A stretch of DNA of 64,000 nt from contig NZ_RQFW01000019.1 in the NCBI RefSeq assembly GCF_004770145.1, forward strand, positions 248,001 to 312,000. Reading direction: 5' to 3'. Under the pieces are notes generated by a model that saw only the letters and a program-made list of their open reading frames with translations, had not been told where the DNA came from and ran no database searches. This document shows, piece after piece, positions 8,704 to 20,081 of this stretch. The position numbers and the translations under genes are program-made. Position 1 is the stretch's first letter, and each line of letters starts with the position of its first letter. Origin of the DNA: Leptospira bourretii. GTDB taxonomy: Bacteria; Spirochaetota; Leptospiria; Leptospirales; Leptospiraceae.

Positions 8704-9577
8704 TTTTAACCTTCTCCATTCTAAGTTAGAGGATTTAAGAAAAAAATACGAACACCTTCACTATTTAGATTCTGATCCCATATGTTTTCCCAAAAGATAT
8801 AAGGACCCACTTGATATAGAAGTGGTTTCTTTGATTTCTTGTTTGTATGCTTACGGCAATGTCAGAAGTATCCAAGGTTTTTTAAAACCGGTCTTTTTGG
8901 ACCTAGGGCCTTCTCCTTACCAAACTTTACGGAGAGCAGACAAAACCTTTTCCACGTTTCTAAAAAATTTGAAGGTATACCGGTTCCAAACAAAAACTGA
9001 CAACCAGATCTTTTTCCAAACTTTCGCTCGTGTTCTGCAAGGATTGGATGCCAAATCCCCTCTCTTTGAATCCAAACTAACCAACGGCCAAGGTAATTTT
9101 GTTGGAGAAAGTTCGATTTCTATATTCCAAAGTTTCTGGGAGGAAGAACTAAAAATTACACTGGGAAAAAGGAAACTTACTTACGGCCTTCAATTTTTAA
9201 TTGGAAAACCGGAAGCCAAATCTCCTAAAAAACGATTGTCCCTTTTTTTACGTTGGATGGTCAGAAATTCTTATCCCGACTTCGGTCTTTACCAAAACAT
9301 ACAACCAAACCAAATCCCATTTCCTTTGGATGTTCATATCCAAAAACTAATTCAAATTTTAGGAATTACAAACCGGAAAAGTTTCGGAGCCAAAGAAGCA
9401 TATCTGATTAAAGAATTTTTTAAAAAGATAAATCCCGCAGATCCTTTGTTATACGACTTCTATTTAACTAGAGTGGGAATCATTGAAAGATGCACAGCAA
9501 AATACCAGAAGGATATTTGTGAAGTCTGTTATTTGAAGGAGGTTTGTTTGGTATTTGGTAGTGCCACGGGGAATTGA
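8693..9577 (+). CDS. TIGR02757/DUF2400 family protein
   Basis: Conserved bacterial protein of 294 residues whose biochemical role is not established to my knowledge. Family features seen are the N-terminal DPICFPKRYKDPLDIEVVSL, SCLYAYGNVRSIQGFL, FLRWMVRNSYPDFGLY, FPLDVHIQKLIQILGI and DPLLYDFYLTRVGI, followed by four Cys near the C-terminus in CTAKYQKDICEVCYLKEVCL, which could bind a metal or iron-sulfur cluster as in HhH-GPD DNA glycosylases; that link is inference. The ATG overlaps the end of the HMG-CoA lyase gene. Its last codons (GSATGN and stop) are read across the 3' end of the opposite-strand tRNA-Glu gene, an overlap of 22 bases. Confidence 0.85.
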   Translation: MPIDFNLLHSKLEDLRKKYEHLHYLDSDPICFPKRYKDPLDIEVVSLISCLYAYGNVRSIQGFLKPVFLDLGPSPYQTLRRADKTFSTFLKNLKVYRFQTKTDNQIFFQTFARVLQGLDAKSPLFESKLTNGQGNFVGESSISIFQSFWEEELKITLGKRKLTYGLQFLIGKPEAKSPKKRLSLFLRWMVRNSYPDFGLYQNIQPNQIPFPLDVHIQKLIQILGITNRKSFGAKEAYLIKEFFKKINPADPLLYDFYLTRVGIIERCTAKYQKDICEVCYLKEVCLVFGSATGN

Positions 9578-9630
9578 ACCCCGATTGCAAGGATGAAAAC
9601 CTTGTGTCCTAACCATTAGACGATGGCACC
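9556..9630 (-). tRNA. tRNA-Glu (TTC)
   Basis: The minus strand folds as a full cloverleaf: acceptor GGTGCCA pairing with TGGCACT (first pair G-U), D arm with TAATGGTTA, anticodon stem CAAGG/CCTTG with loop TTTTCAT (anticodon TTC), and T arm CGGGG/CCCCG with TTCAATT. A-CCA is encoded at the 3' end. It follows tRNA-Lys by 41 bases and probably shares its promoter. The 3' part overlaps the end of the opposite-strand gene. Confidence 0.95.
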
Positions 9631-9671
9631 GTTTTAAGAACGTGGTTTGAGAGTTACAGGAACACTCTTTG

Positions 9672-9745
<74 letters not shown>

Positions 9746-9756
9746 TTCTGTAGCCA

Positions 9757-9784
9757 AGAATATCGAACCACCTTTCTCGGTCAA
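9757..9784 (-). promoter_or_regulatory. Probable sigma-70 promoter of the tRNA-Lys/tRNA-Glu pair
   Basis: Read on the minus strand, TTGACC (9784-9779), a 16-base spacer and TATTCT (9762-9757) precede the 5' end of tRNA-Lys by 12 bases. It lies between the purA terminator and the tRNAs, which is where a promoter is needed. Sequence match only. Confidence 0.6.
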
Positions 9785-9793
9785 CAACTACTT

Positions 9794-9823
9794 AAAAAAA
9801 AGATCAAGAGCTCTCGATTTTTT

Positions 9824-9825
<2 letters not shown>
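9794..9825 (-). terminator. Intrinsic terminator after purA
   Basis: Just after the purA TAA, the minus strand has an imperfect inverted repeat centred on GAGCTC with A-rich left arm and an eight-T run to the right. The A and T runs on both sides would let it act in both directions. Confidence 0.55.
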
Positions 9826-12131
<2,306 letters not shown>

Positions 12132-12253
12132 ACCGGGATCTCGATCACCCAAGAAGTCAGTTTAGAGAAATCCTGGATTTACGCAATCAATTGTAAAAAT
12201 CGAATAGACAAATCGAAAGTTTTCAGTAATTTAATGTCGGTTTAGAGGCATAC

Positions 12254-14269
12254 ATGACAGAAAAAGAAGCCACTTTGGGACGCTGGCATAAAGAATTTTT
12301 TGAGAACATCCACCTATTTGTAAAATCAGGTCTTACCGAGTCTGAAGCAAAGTCCATTTTAGAAGAGTTTTTAGTTCTTTCACAAAGCACTCCAAAACCA
12401 AAGGTCATGGATATCTTCCAAGAACCAGAACGATTGGAAGAAATCGGAGTGTATACAGACATTCGTCCTGAACCTCGCGACTTTATGTTAAAATTTCTCG
12501 ATCCCATCATGAATAAATTCAAGGTGGAAGGAACAGAAAACCTAAAACTTTTGGATGGGGTCATTGGCAAATATCCTGTGACTTTAATTTCCAATCATTT
12601 AAGCCATTTGGATGCGCCTGCCATCTTTACTCTTTTATACAATTCAGGACCCGAAGGAAGAAAAATTGCGGAGTCACTCGTCTTTATTGCGGGGAGACTT
12701 GCCTTCGAACCAGACTTCACTCGCCTCGGTCTCTATATGTTTGGAACTCTTCTAGTTTGTTCCAAAAAGGATATGGCCGACAACCCTTCTCTTTCTGATG
12801 TGATGACCAAAATCAATATGCGAGCCTTTCGGAATTCACAAAAACTCCAATCAGATGGAAAGGTCATTTCTATTTTTCCAGAAGGAACTCGGTCTCGCGA
12901 TGGAAGGCTTATGCCATTTGTGGACACTGTGTACCATTATGTTGCAAACAAAGTTATACTCCCGATCTCACTAGAAGGAACAGAAAAAATTCTCCCCATA
13001 GAAGGATTACTTTTTAACCAAGCAGTCGGAAAACTTGTCATCGGCAAACCAGTGCTTGTTGGGGAACTTACAAAAAAAGAAATGGAATCCTTTCCATCTC
13101 ATATAGAACAGATTTCTTTTCCTGGAACGGGCGATAAAAAGCAGTTTATCATTGATAACCTTGCGCTTCTTGTTGGTAGCAACTTAAACAAACACAAACA
13201 CGGAACCTATCGTAACCTCTATAAAGGAGACGTTAGAGAAACCAACCAACTCATTTCGATTCCGAAAAAACCCGAGGAACATGTTGTCATCATTGGATCA
13301 TCCAATATGTCAGTGGCCTTCGCTTGTGTAATGGCAAACAAAAACGTAAAAGTAACCATCTACAGCCCCGATTCAGAAATGGTAAAACAAAGTAATGAAG
13401 AAAAACGCGATGTAGTTCATTATCCTATTTACAAACTCCCACCAAACATCGAATTTTCGGATAAACCAGAAGTTCTGGAATCTGCCACTCTCTTCATCCA
13501 AGGTACAAATCCATGGGAATTTGATGGAATTTACTCTAAAATTAGAACCCATTTGCAAAAAAACAAATCGCCAATGGTAAACGTCATCAAAGGCTTCACT
13601 GGATCAAAAAAAGGACTCATTTTAGAAGACTTAAACGAACTTTTGCTCATTGAAAGGGAAAGGTTGGCCGTAGTTTCTGGGGCCTGTTACCCAGACCAAA
13701 TCATGGAAAGAAAAATTTCTGGATTTGAAATTTCAGCCTTCGAAGACTCTCTCATTCCGAAACTCAAAGAACTTTTAACAAACAATTATGTTTTCACAAG
13801 AACCGCTATCAATTCGAGGGATACAAAAGGTGTACAACTTGGTGGGGCTTTAAAAACTGTTTATGCGCTCGCAATGGGGCTTGTAGAAGGATACTTTAAA
13901 CGAGAGTTAGGTGGTAATGTTGACAACACTTTGTTTCATTTAAGTAATCGATTTTTTAATGAAATGGTTTCGATTGGTGTATTACTTGGTGGGGATCCAA
14001 CCACATTCAATGGACTTTCAGGTATGACAGATTTTATGTTGGCTTGTTTTGGATCTGACACAAGAGATAGAAAGTATGGATACGACCTAGCCTATGGAAC
14101 AAGACCAGAAAAAATTACCAATGGTTTTTATGGACTCAAAGTATTGCCGAACCTAATCCAATTGGATGAAAAAAGACATCCCATTGTTACCGCTGCCTAC
14201 CGAACGGTAATTCAGAATGAGGATTTTGATTTGGTAGCAGAAAAATTACAAATGCAACTGGCTCGCTAA
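12254..14269 (+). CDS. PlsC-type acyltransferase fused to a GpsA-like glycerol-3-phosphate dehydrogenase
   Basis: 671-residue two-domain protein. The N-terminal half (about 75-320) is a lysophosphatidate/glycerol-phosphate acyltransferase: HX4D motif at His115-Asp120 in NHLSHLD and FPEGTRS at 208-214. The C-terminal half (about 340-660) matches NAD(P)-dependent glycerol-3-phosphate dehydrogenase: VIKGFTGSKKG with Lys446, LGGALKTVYALAMGLVEG with Lys534, a GGN segment leading to Arg566, and DPTTFNGLSGMTDFMLACFG. The Rossmann glycine motif is degenerate (GSSNMS at 348-353 where GAGSWG is usual). It may couple glycerol-3-phosphate synthesis to acylation in membrane lipid assembly; whether the dehydrogenase half is active is open. 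AGAGG sits five bases before the ATG. Confidence 0.87.
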   Translation: MTEKEATLGRWHKEFFENIHLFVKSGLTESEAKSILEEFLVLSQSTPKPKVMDIFQEPERLEEIGVYTDIRPEPRDFMLKFLDPIMNKFKVEGTENLKLLDGVIGKYPVTLISNHLSHLDAPAIFTLLYNSGPEGRKIAESLVFIAGRLAFEPDFTRLGLYMFGTLLVCSKKDMADNPSLSDVMTKINMRAFRNSQKLQSDGKVISIFPEGTRSRDGRLMPFVDTVYHYVANKVILPISLEGTEKILPIEGLLFNQAVGKLVIGKPVLVGELTKKEMESFPSHIEQISFPGTGDKKQFIIDNLALLVGSNLNKHKHGTYRNLYKGDVRETNQLISIPKKPEEHVVIIGSSNMSVAFACVMANKNVKVTIYSPDSEMVKQSNEEKRDVVHYPIYKLPPNIEFSDKPEVLESATLFIQGTNPWEFDGIYSKIRTHLQKNKSPMVNVIKGFTGSKKGLILEDLNELLLIERERLAVVSGACYPDQIMERKISGFEISAFEDSLIPKLKELLTNNYVFTRTAINSRDTKGVQLGGALKTVYALAMGLVEGYFKRELGGNVDNTLFHLSNRFFNEMVSIGVLLGGDPTTFNGLSGMTDFMLACFGSDTRDRKYGYDLAYGTRPEKITNGFYGLKVLPNLIQLDEKRHPIVTAAYRTVIQNEDFDLVAEKLQMQLAR

Positions 14270-16086
14270 GATTTCGGAAGATAAACTTGAAATTCCGTGT
14301 GACCGGGTTCCGACTGGAACTGAATCCGTCCACGGTGTCTTTCTTCCACAGACTGTTTTACTATCCCAAGACCAAGTCCCGTTCCTTCTCCTTTTTCCTT
14401 TGTTGTGTAAAAAGGCTCAAAAATTCGTTTCTGAATGGTAGGAGGGATTCCTGGTCCATTGTCTTTGACTCTCACAATGATTTCAGTTTCCAATTCGTCT
14501 ACTTGGATGGTAAGTATCCCCTTAAAGGCCATGGCCTGCAACGCATTGTAGATGAGGTTTGTCCAAATCTGAATGAGTTCGTCTGGATAACCTGCTAAAA
14601 CAGGATTTGCATTGTACAAACGAATGCATTCTACTCCTGTTTTCATTTTATTCTGATAAAGTGTCAGGACCGTTTCGATTGTATCGACTAGGTTAATATC
14701 CGATTTGGCTTCGTTTCGATCAAAACGGCCATAATTTTTTAAACTATAAACAATTTTGGAAGTTCTTTCGACTGCAAGCCGAATTGATTCTACACTTCTA
14801 AGCGTATTTAATTCAGATAAAACTAACTCTAGTAAGGGAGAAGATTTAAAATGAGATAATAAATTTTGATTCTCTAAAATAAAATCGGAGACTCCCAAAT
14901 CAACGATTCGATCCGCTAAATCATATGCAGTCTCAATCCCTAAATCAAGAAAAATAGCTTCCAGAGTTTTTTTGGCTTTTCTGGATTCGGCAAATACATA
15001 AGTTTTCGGTTTGATCGTAAATAACTCAATCACCCAGGAAATGATTTCATTGATTTCTTTTTCTGAATACTTAGAGAAACATTCTTTGATTTGAAACAAT
15101 CTTGTTCCAAAATTACCCATTCGGTAATGAATCTGTTCGCTAAAGGCGGAAATGGCTGCAAGGGGATTATTAATTTCATGAGCAACACTTGCAACTAACT
15201 GACCCAAGGTGGCCATTTTTTCAGAAAGAATCAATTGATCTTGCGTTTTTTGTAAATCTTCTAAAATGCGGTTTAGCTCTTTTGTTCTTTCTTTGACCGC
15301 AAATTCTAAAGCTTCTTTGTTTTGTTTGGATTCGGTGATATCAATGAGTATCGCAAGTAGAGTTGGTCTACCATGGTTATTGAGAATTGTATTTCCTGAA
15401 ACCACATGACGAATTTCACCCGATTTCATACGTATGCTCGCCTCCATCCCGGTGCTCCAACCTTTTTTTTGAACTTCCTCTAAAAGCCTGGCTCGGTCGA
15501 GTCTTGTGATCCAAATATTCAATTCATGCGAAGTTTTTCCGACTATTTCATCTCTAGAAAATCCAATTAGGCGGCAGTACGCTTCATTCACATCGTCGTA
15601 TTGACCAGTTTCGGCATTCGATAAACTAACTGCTGCTGGGTTTAGTCGAAATACACTTTCAAATAGTTCTTTGCTAATGACCAACTCACTTTGCAAAACT
15701 GCGGCAAGGTATTCCTTTTCCTTAAGCGCAGTGATATTCTGTCCTGCCGAAAGAAGATACTTTCCATTCTCAACGATTCGACCACTAAAGAGGATGGTGA
15801 CAGTTGCCCCCGTTTTTGCAACCAGAGGCACTTCTAAATTCAATACATACCCATCTCTTTTTAATCCGGCCAAAATATATTCTCTGTCATTGACATTAGA
15901 ATATATCCCCAAATCCAAAGTGGATTTTCCAATGACCTCCTCTCTAGTCCTTCCAAGCCAAGTACAATAAACATCATTGGCATCAACGTAGAGGCCCGTC
16001 TGCATATCGGTAAGTGCCATCCCGATAGGACTTGCACTAAAAGCGGTATGCCAAATTGAATCGGATGTGGATAAGGAAGGGAGCAT
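14266..16086 (-). CDS. PAS-domain sensor histidine kinase
   Basis: Sensor kinase without membrane segments. Numbered from the ATG at 16086 (606 residues), it has two PAS domains (about 12-121 and 138-251), a coiled-coil linker, an H-box with phosphoacceptor His303 in VASVAHEINNPLAAIS, a long insert between the H-box and the ATPase domain, then N-box IWTNLIYNALQAM, G1 VRVKDNGPGIP, F-box PFYTTK and G2 GEGTGLGLGIV. An in-frame TTG at 16128 would add 14 residues but abuts the terminator T-run of the ribosomal operon. There is no response regulator next to it, so it is an orphan. It overlaps the end of the fusion gene by 4 bases. Confidence 0.88.
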   Translation of the reverse strand: MLPSLSTSDSIWHTAFSASPIGMALTDMQTGLYVDANDVYCTWLGRTREEVIGKSTLDLGIYSNVNDREYILAGLKRDGYVLNLEVPLVAKTGATVTILFSGRIVENGKYLLSAGQNITALKEKEYLAAVLQSELVISKELFESVFRLNPAAVSLSNAETGQYDDVNEAYCRLIGFSRDEIVGKTSHELNIWITRLDRARLLEEVQKKGWSTGMEASIRMKSGEIRHVVSGNTILNNHGRPTLLAILIDITESKQNKEALEFAVKERTKELNRILEDLQKTQDQLILSEKMATLGQLVASVAHEINNPLAAISAFSEQIHYRMGNFGTRLFQIKECFSKYSEKEINEIISWVIELFTIKPKTYVFAESRKAKKTLEAIFLDLGIETAYDLADRIVDLGVSDFILENQNLLSHFKSSPLLELVLSELNTLRSVESIRLAVERTSKIVYSLKNYGRFDRNEAKSDINLVDTIETVLTLYQNKMKTGVECIRLYNANPVLAGYPDELIQIWTNLIYNALQAMAFKGILTIQVDELETEIIVRVKDNGPGIPPTIQKRIFEPFYTTKEKGEGTGLGLGIVKQSVEERHRGRIQFQSEPGHTEFQVYLPKS

Positions 16087-16129
16087 GTTTGGAATGTAGA
16101 ATTTAATCGGAAATCCAAACGAATGCAAT

Positions 16130-16162
16130 AAAAAAAAAGCCTACTCAGATTCGAGTAGGCTT
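16130..16162 (-). terminator. Strong intrinsic terminator after rplQ
   Basis: Minus strand: a perfect 10-bp stem AAGCCTACTC/GAGTAGGCTT with a six-base loop, followed by a run of nine T. It ends the 30-kb ribosomal block and lies directly before the histidine kinase gene. Confidence 0.92.
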
Positions 16163-16192
16163 CTTTATCACGAAGCGGAAAAAAAGCTCTGC

Positions 16193-16708
16193 TTACTTGG
16201 CAGCTGCTTTCTCTTTTTTAGCTTTTTTAGGTTTTTCTTCTTTTTTAACGGGTTTCTTTTCTTCGCGTTTTGCTTTTGTTTCTGCTTTTAACTCATCTTG
16301 AGTTTTGCGATCCACAAGTTCCAAAATTCCCATCGCCGTGTTGTCAGAAGGACGGTTTACCAAACGAATGATTCTTGTGTATCCACCCACTCTTTCCGCA
16401 TAACGATTTGCTAAGTCTTTCAAAAGTTTGTTCACGATTTCTTGGTCACCAAGGTGGCTATAAAGATATCGTGTGTTATGCAGGATTGCTGCATTTTTCT
16501 TTTGTTCGTCAAGATTTGCTAGGTTCGCGTCCAAATTGCGTTTTGCTCTTGTGATGATTCGTTCTGCGTAAGAACGAGCCACCTTCAACTTCGCAACAGA
16601 AGATTCAATTCTTTCGTGGCGAAGCAAAGAGATTACCATATTTTGGATCATAGCTTTTCTATGATCTGCGGATCTATTGAGTTGTTTAACTTTATTACGT
16701 TTATTCAT
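16193..16708 (-). CDS. rplQ: 50S ribosomal protein L17, with long basic tail
   Basis: Large-subunit protein near the exit tunnel. The conserved core [23 protein letters not shown] and [10 protein letters not shown] is in the first 120 residues. The total is 171 residues, about 50 longer than typical bacterial L17: the extra tail (about 130-171) is almost only Lys, Glu, Ala and Pro. It is the last gene of the alpha operon, 1 base after rpoA. Confidence 0.97.
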   Translation of the reverse strand: MNKRNKVKQLNRSADHRKAMIQNMVISLLRHERIESSVAKLKVARSYAERIITRAKRNLDANLANLDEQKKNAAILHNTRYLYSHLGDQEIVNKLLKDLANRYAERVGGYTRIIRLVNRPSDNTAMGILELVDRKTQDELKAETKAKREEKKPVKKEEKPKKAKKEKAAAK

Positions 16709-16709
16709 C

Positions 16710-17687
16710 TTAAAAATCTCTCATACCGAAAGAAAGTCCCATAGAGGAAAGTTTCGCTTTCAACTCTTGTAAACTTTGTTCGCTGAAATGTTTTGATTTA
16801 GTCATTTCGTCTTCTGATCTCTTAACGAGTTCACCAATGAAGTCGATTTCCAAACTACGAAGAACGTTAGTCGAACGAACAGATAGTTCCAATTCTTCTA
16901 CGTGTTTAGATAAAGCTGCTTTTAGTTTTTCATCAGCTTCATCCAACTCTTCTTCTTCTTCTTCAATTTCTTCTTCAAAGTTAATGAAAACAGTTAGGTG
17001 GTCTTTTAGAATTTTTGCTGCTTGTGCTACTGCATCTTCTGGAGAAACAGAACCGTCAGTCCAAACTTCCATAGTAAGTTTTTCGTAATCAGAACGTTGT
17101 GCAACACGAGTTTCTGATACTTCAAACAATACTTTTTGGATTGGTGAAAAAATTGAATCGATTGGGATAGTTCCCAATACTTCGATATCTTTCTTTTTAT
17201 CTTCAGCAGGAACGTAACCACGTCCTCTTTGGATTTCCAAATCCATAATCAAATTGGCATCCTCATTAAGAGTCGCAATATGAAGGTCTGGGTTCATGAT
17301 TTCAATGGAAGAGTCTACTGCCAAGTCAGCAGCACGGAAGTAACCAGCACCTTTTAGTTCTAAGTGGATTACTTTGCTTGCTTCTTTGTCTTCAGGCTCG
17401 TATTTGATTCGAACTTGTTTTAAGTTAAGAATGATACGAGTGACATCTTCTGCTACACCTTCAATGTAGGAGAACTCATGTGAGACTCCTTCAATTCGAA
17501 TCGCGGAAATTGCCGCTCCTTCGATAGAAGACATGAGCGTACGACGAAGGGAATTACCGATCGTAGTACCAATTCCTCTTTCGAAAGGTTCTGCAACAAA
17601 CTTACCGTAGTTTGGTGTATTCACATCGGTAGTGAATTCGATTTTTTTGGGTCTTTTAAAACCTTTTAATAAATTCTTTGGAGACAA
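16710..17687 (-). CDS. rpoA: RNA polymerase alpha subunit
   Basis: Dimerising subunit that nucleates core polymerase assembly; its C-terminal domain contacts UP elements and activators. N-terminal domain motifs are [20 protein letters not shown] and [13 protein letters not shown]; the C-terminal domain begins near residue 255 with [20 protein letters not shown]. An acidic stretch ([17 protein letters not shown], about 230-250) forms the linker. The start is a TTG, supported by GAAGGA about eight bases upstream and by the conserved N-terminal sequence [18 protein letters not shown]. 325 residues is normal. Confidence 0.97.
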   Translation of the reverse strand: MSPKNLLKGFKRPKKIEFTTDVNTPNYGKFVAEPFERGIGTTIGNSLRRTLMSSIEGAAISAIRIEGVSHEFSYIEGVAEDVTRIILNLKQVRIKYEPEDKEASKVIHLELKGAGYFRAADLAVDSSIEIMNPDLHIATLNEDANLIMDLEIQRGRGYVPAEDKKKDIEVLGTIPIDSIFSPIQKVLFEVSETRVAQRSDYEKLTMEVWTDGSVSPEDAVAQAAKILKDHLTVFINFEEEIEEEEEELDEADEKLKAALSKHVEELELSVRSTNVLRSLEIDFIGELVKRSEDEMTKSKHFSEQSLQELKAKLSSMGLSFGMRDF

Positions 17688-17712
17688 TGTCGTATCCTTC
17701 TTCTCTAAATTC

Positions 17713-18345
17713 TTACTTCGAGTACAACTCTACGATTACCTGTTCTTTCACAGGAATATCAATATGCTCTCTAGTTGGAAGTGAAGTCACTTCGCCAGAA
17801 AACTTGGTATAATCCACACTGACCCAGGAAGCAGTACGATTGATTGCTTGGGCAAGTTTGATATTTTCTTCGATAAACGTAGATTTTTGGAATTTCTCAC
17901 GAATTTCGATTTTATCGCCAACATTCACACGATAAGAACAAATATCCACTCGGTGACCATTTACAAGAACATGTCTATGTGCCACAAAGTTACGAGCTTG
18001 TCTTCTAGTAACAGCAAAACCCATACGGTAAAGAACGTTATCCAATCTTCTTTCGAGGAATTGAAGTAAGTTTTCACCAGGAATCCCTGGAGTATGAGAT
18101 GCTTCTTCAAAATATCTACGGAATTGTTTTTCTAAAACACCATAAGCGCGTTTTACTTTTTGTTTTTCACGTAGCTGTGCACCGTATTCTGTTACCTTCC
18201 CTTTTTTCTTAGGAGGAAGACCTGGTGGGTACTTTCTCTTTTCTAGGGAAGATTTTTCTTTATGTAATGTATGACTATTTTTGAGAAAGAGGTTAAGACC
18301 CTCTCTTCTCATCAATTTAACAACTGGACCTCGGTAACGTGCCAT
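17713..18345 (-). CDS. rpsD: 30S ribosomal protein S4
   Basis: Primary 16S rRNA-binding assembly protein, and in many bacteria the autoregulator of the alpha operon. 210 residues with the S4 RNA-binding domain [20 protein letters not shown] and [15 protein letters not shown]. The N-terminal domain lacks the zinc-binding Cys residues, so it is the zinc-free form. It sits between rpsK and rpoA. Confidence 0.98.
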   Translation of the reverse strand: MARYRGPVVKLMRREGLNLFLKNSHTLHKEKSSLEKRKYPPGLPPKKKGKVTEYGAQLREKQKVKRAYGVLEKQFRRYFEEASHTPGIPGENLLQFLERRLDNVLYRMGFAVTRRQARNFVAHRHVLVNGHRVDICSYRVNVGDKIEIREKFQKSTFIEENIKLAQAINRTASWVSVDYTKFSGEVTSLPTREHIDIPVKEQVIVELYSK

Positions 18346-18354
18346 ATCTAATTC

Positions 18355-18768
18355 CTACACCCTTCTTCTTTTTCGTGGTCGGCACCCATTGTGCGGGAGC
18401 GGAGTTACGTCTTTAATAAGTTTGATTGCAATGCCTTTTGTGGTCAAAGAACGAATGGCAGATTCACGTCCAATTCCAGGACCAGAAACCATTACATCCA
18501 CTTCAGATAGACCAGCTGCTTCAATTGCTTTTTCAGCGGCATTCGTAGCGGCAACTTGTGCTGCATACGGAGTGGATTTTTTAGATCCACGAAAACCCAT
18601 CATTCCAGAAGAGGACCAAGAAAGAACGTTTCCAGCCATATCCGTAATGGATACGATTGTATTGTTAAACGAAGCTTGGATATAAACCTTACCCCGTGGA
18701 ACGTTTTTCTTTTCTTTTTTCTTAACCTTTTTGGTATCTTTTTTATTCTTTGCGTCTTTTTCAGCCAT
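18355..18768 (-). CDS. rpsK: 30S ribosomal protein S11
   Basis: Platform protein of the small subunit that contacts the Shine-Dalgarno helix. 137 residues; a Lys-rich N-terminal extension of about 22 residues precedes the core [20 protein letters not shown], followed by [17 protein letters not shown] and the C-terminal [12 protein letters not shown]. Gene order rpsM-rpsK-rpsD is the standard alpha operon. Confidence 0.98.
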   Translation of the reverse strand: MAEKDAKNKKDTKKVKKKEKKNVPRGKVYIQASFNNTIVSITDMAGNVLSWSSSGMMGFRGSKKSTPYAAQVAATNAAEKAIEAAGLSEVDVMVSGPGIGRESAIRSLTTKGIAIKLIKDVTPLPHNGCRPRKRRRV

Positions 18769-18779
18769 GGATTAGTCCT

Positions 18780-19157
18780 CTACTTAGTAGCCTTTTTCTT
18801 ATTGGCTACAGTCTTCTTGACTCCCTTACGGGTTCTTGCGTTGGTTCTTGTTCTTTGTCCGTTGACTGGAAGTCCACGTCTATGACGGAAACCTCGGTAA
18901 CAACCTACGTCCATCAATCGTTTGATGTTTAGGTTGACTTCTGAACGAAGATCCCCTTCTACCTGGTATGATTCTTCAATAACTCTTCGGATCGCGGCTT
19001 CTTGTTCGTCCGAAAGGTCCTTCACCCGGATAGATTCGTCAATTCCTGCTTTTTTCAGGATATTTTGAGAGGAAGTCTTACCAATACCAAATACGTATGT
19101 AAGACCGATCACTATTCTTTTGTTTGATGGTAAATCAACACCCGCGATACGTGCCAT
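18780..19157 (-). CDS. rpsM: 30S ribosomal protein S13
   Basis: Head protein of the small subunit that bridges to the large subunit and contacts P-site tRNA. 125 residues. Starts [20 protein letters not shown] and contains the helix-hairpin [16 protein letters not shown] and the basic tail [18 protein letters not shown]. It follows rpmJ by 6 bases. Confidence 0.98.
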   Translation of the reverse strand: MARIAGVDLPSNKRIVIGLTYVFGIGKTSSQNILKKAGIDESIRVKDLSDEQEAAIRRVIEESYQVEGDLRSEVNLNIKRLMDVGCYRGFRHRRGLPVNGQRTRTNARTRKGVKKTVANKKKATK

Positions 19158-19163
19158 ATCTTT

Positions 19164-19277
19164 CTATCTTTGCCTTTGTTTGTGTTTTGGGTTCGTGCAA
19201 ATCACTCGGATTACACCTTTTCTGCGAATGACTTTGCATTCAGGACAGATTTTTTTAACTGATGCTCTAACTTTCAT
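19164..19277 (-). CDS. rpmJ: 50S ribosomal protein L36
   Basis: Small large-subunit protein of 37 residues, read directly from the minus strand ([17 protein letters not shown] at the N-terminus). It is the zinc-binding form, with ligands Cys11, Cys14, Cys27 and His32. It lies 8 bases after infA and 6 bases before rpsM, the usual order infA-rpmJ-rpsM. Confidence 0.97.
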   Translation of the reverse strand: MKVRASVKKICPECKVIRRKGVIRVICTNPKHKQRQR

Positions 19278-19285
19278 TATAGTTC

Positions 19286-19504
19286 CTATTTCTTTCTGTA
19301 GGTAATACGGCCCTTGGTTAAGTCATAAGGAGAAAGTTCCACAGTGACTTTATCTCCAGGTAAAATACGAATGTAATGCATACGCATCTTTCCTGAAATA
19401 TGTGCTAAAACTTTGTGACCATTCTCTAGTTCCACACGGAACATCGCATTTGGTAACGGTTCTAGAACGGTTCCGTCAATTGTGATTGCTTCTTCCTTAG
19501 CCAG
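19286..19504 (-). CDS. infA: Translation initiation factor IF-1, CTG start codon
   Basis: S1/OB-fold factor that binds the 30S A site during initiation. Translation gives 72 residues beginning (M)[18 protein letters not shown], then [20 protein letters not shown] and ending [11 protein letters not shown], a complete IF-1. The only possible start for the full protein is CTG at 19504-19502: a TAG lies in frame two codons upstream, and the first in-frame ATG is Met20 or so and would remove the first strand. TAGGAG sits seven bases before the CTG. There is no map gene between adk and infA, unlike many bacteria. Confidence 0.95.
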   Translation of the reverse strand: MAKEEAITIDGTVLEPLPNAMFRVELENGHKVLAHISGKMRMHYIRILPGDKVTVELSPYDLTKGRITYRKK

Positions 19505-19517
19505 GGTCTATCTCCTA

Positions 19518-20078
19518 CTAGATCGATTTTAAAATAGTGTTAGTGATTTCTTCCATACTTCCCAACCCATTGATTTGCCGAAGGATCCCAGAGCCTTTAT
19601 AAAAGTCTATTAGGGGCAACGTCTTTGTGTTGTAAGTATGCAGACGGTTTTTGATGGTCTCTTCGTTGTCATCCGAGCGTCCTTCTTTGATCGCTCTACC
19701 TAGCAACCGTTTGACGAGTTCTTCGTCAGGAACGTCTAGGTTGACAACGGAGTCGAGCTCCATGCGGAGCTCTTTGAGGATTTCCGAGAGAGCCTTTGCT
19801 TGCTCCACCGTCCTAGGAAATCCATCCAGTATGAATCCATTTGCACAATCAGCTTCGACCAATCGGTCGCGAATTATGCCTATAACGACAGCATCTGGAA
19901 CAAGGTCTCCAGCGTCCATATATTTTTTTGCTTCAACACCCATAGGCGTCCCGTTTTTTACGGCAGCACGGAGGATATCTCCGGTAGAGATTTGTGGAAT
20001 TTGGTATTTCTCTTTGATGATGTCAGCTTGGGTCCCTTTTCCAGCGCCTGGGGGCCCCATAAAAATGAGTCTCTTCAT
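19518..20078 (-). CDS. adk: Adenylate kinase
   Basis: Balances AMP, ADP and ATP. 186 residues, the short form that lacks the zinc-binding lid. P-loop [15 protein letters not shown]-binding [32 protein letters not shown], and a short lid with [20 protein letters not shown]. It starts 3 bases after secY, as in many spc operons. Confidence 0.98.
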   Translation of the reverse strand: MKRLIFMGPPGAGKGTQADIIKEKYQIPQISTGDILRAAVKNGTPMGVEAKKYMDAGDLVPDAVVIGIIRDRLVEADCANGFILDGFPRTVEQAKALSEILKELRMELDSVVNLDVPDEELVKRLLGRAIKEGRSDDNEETIKNRLHTYNTKTLPLIDFYKGSGILRQINGLGSMEEITNTILKSI

Positions 20079-20081
20079 TCG

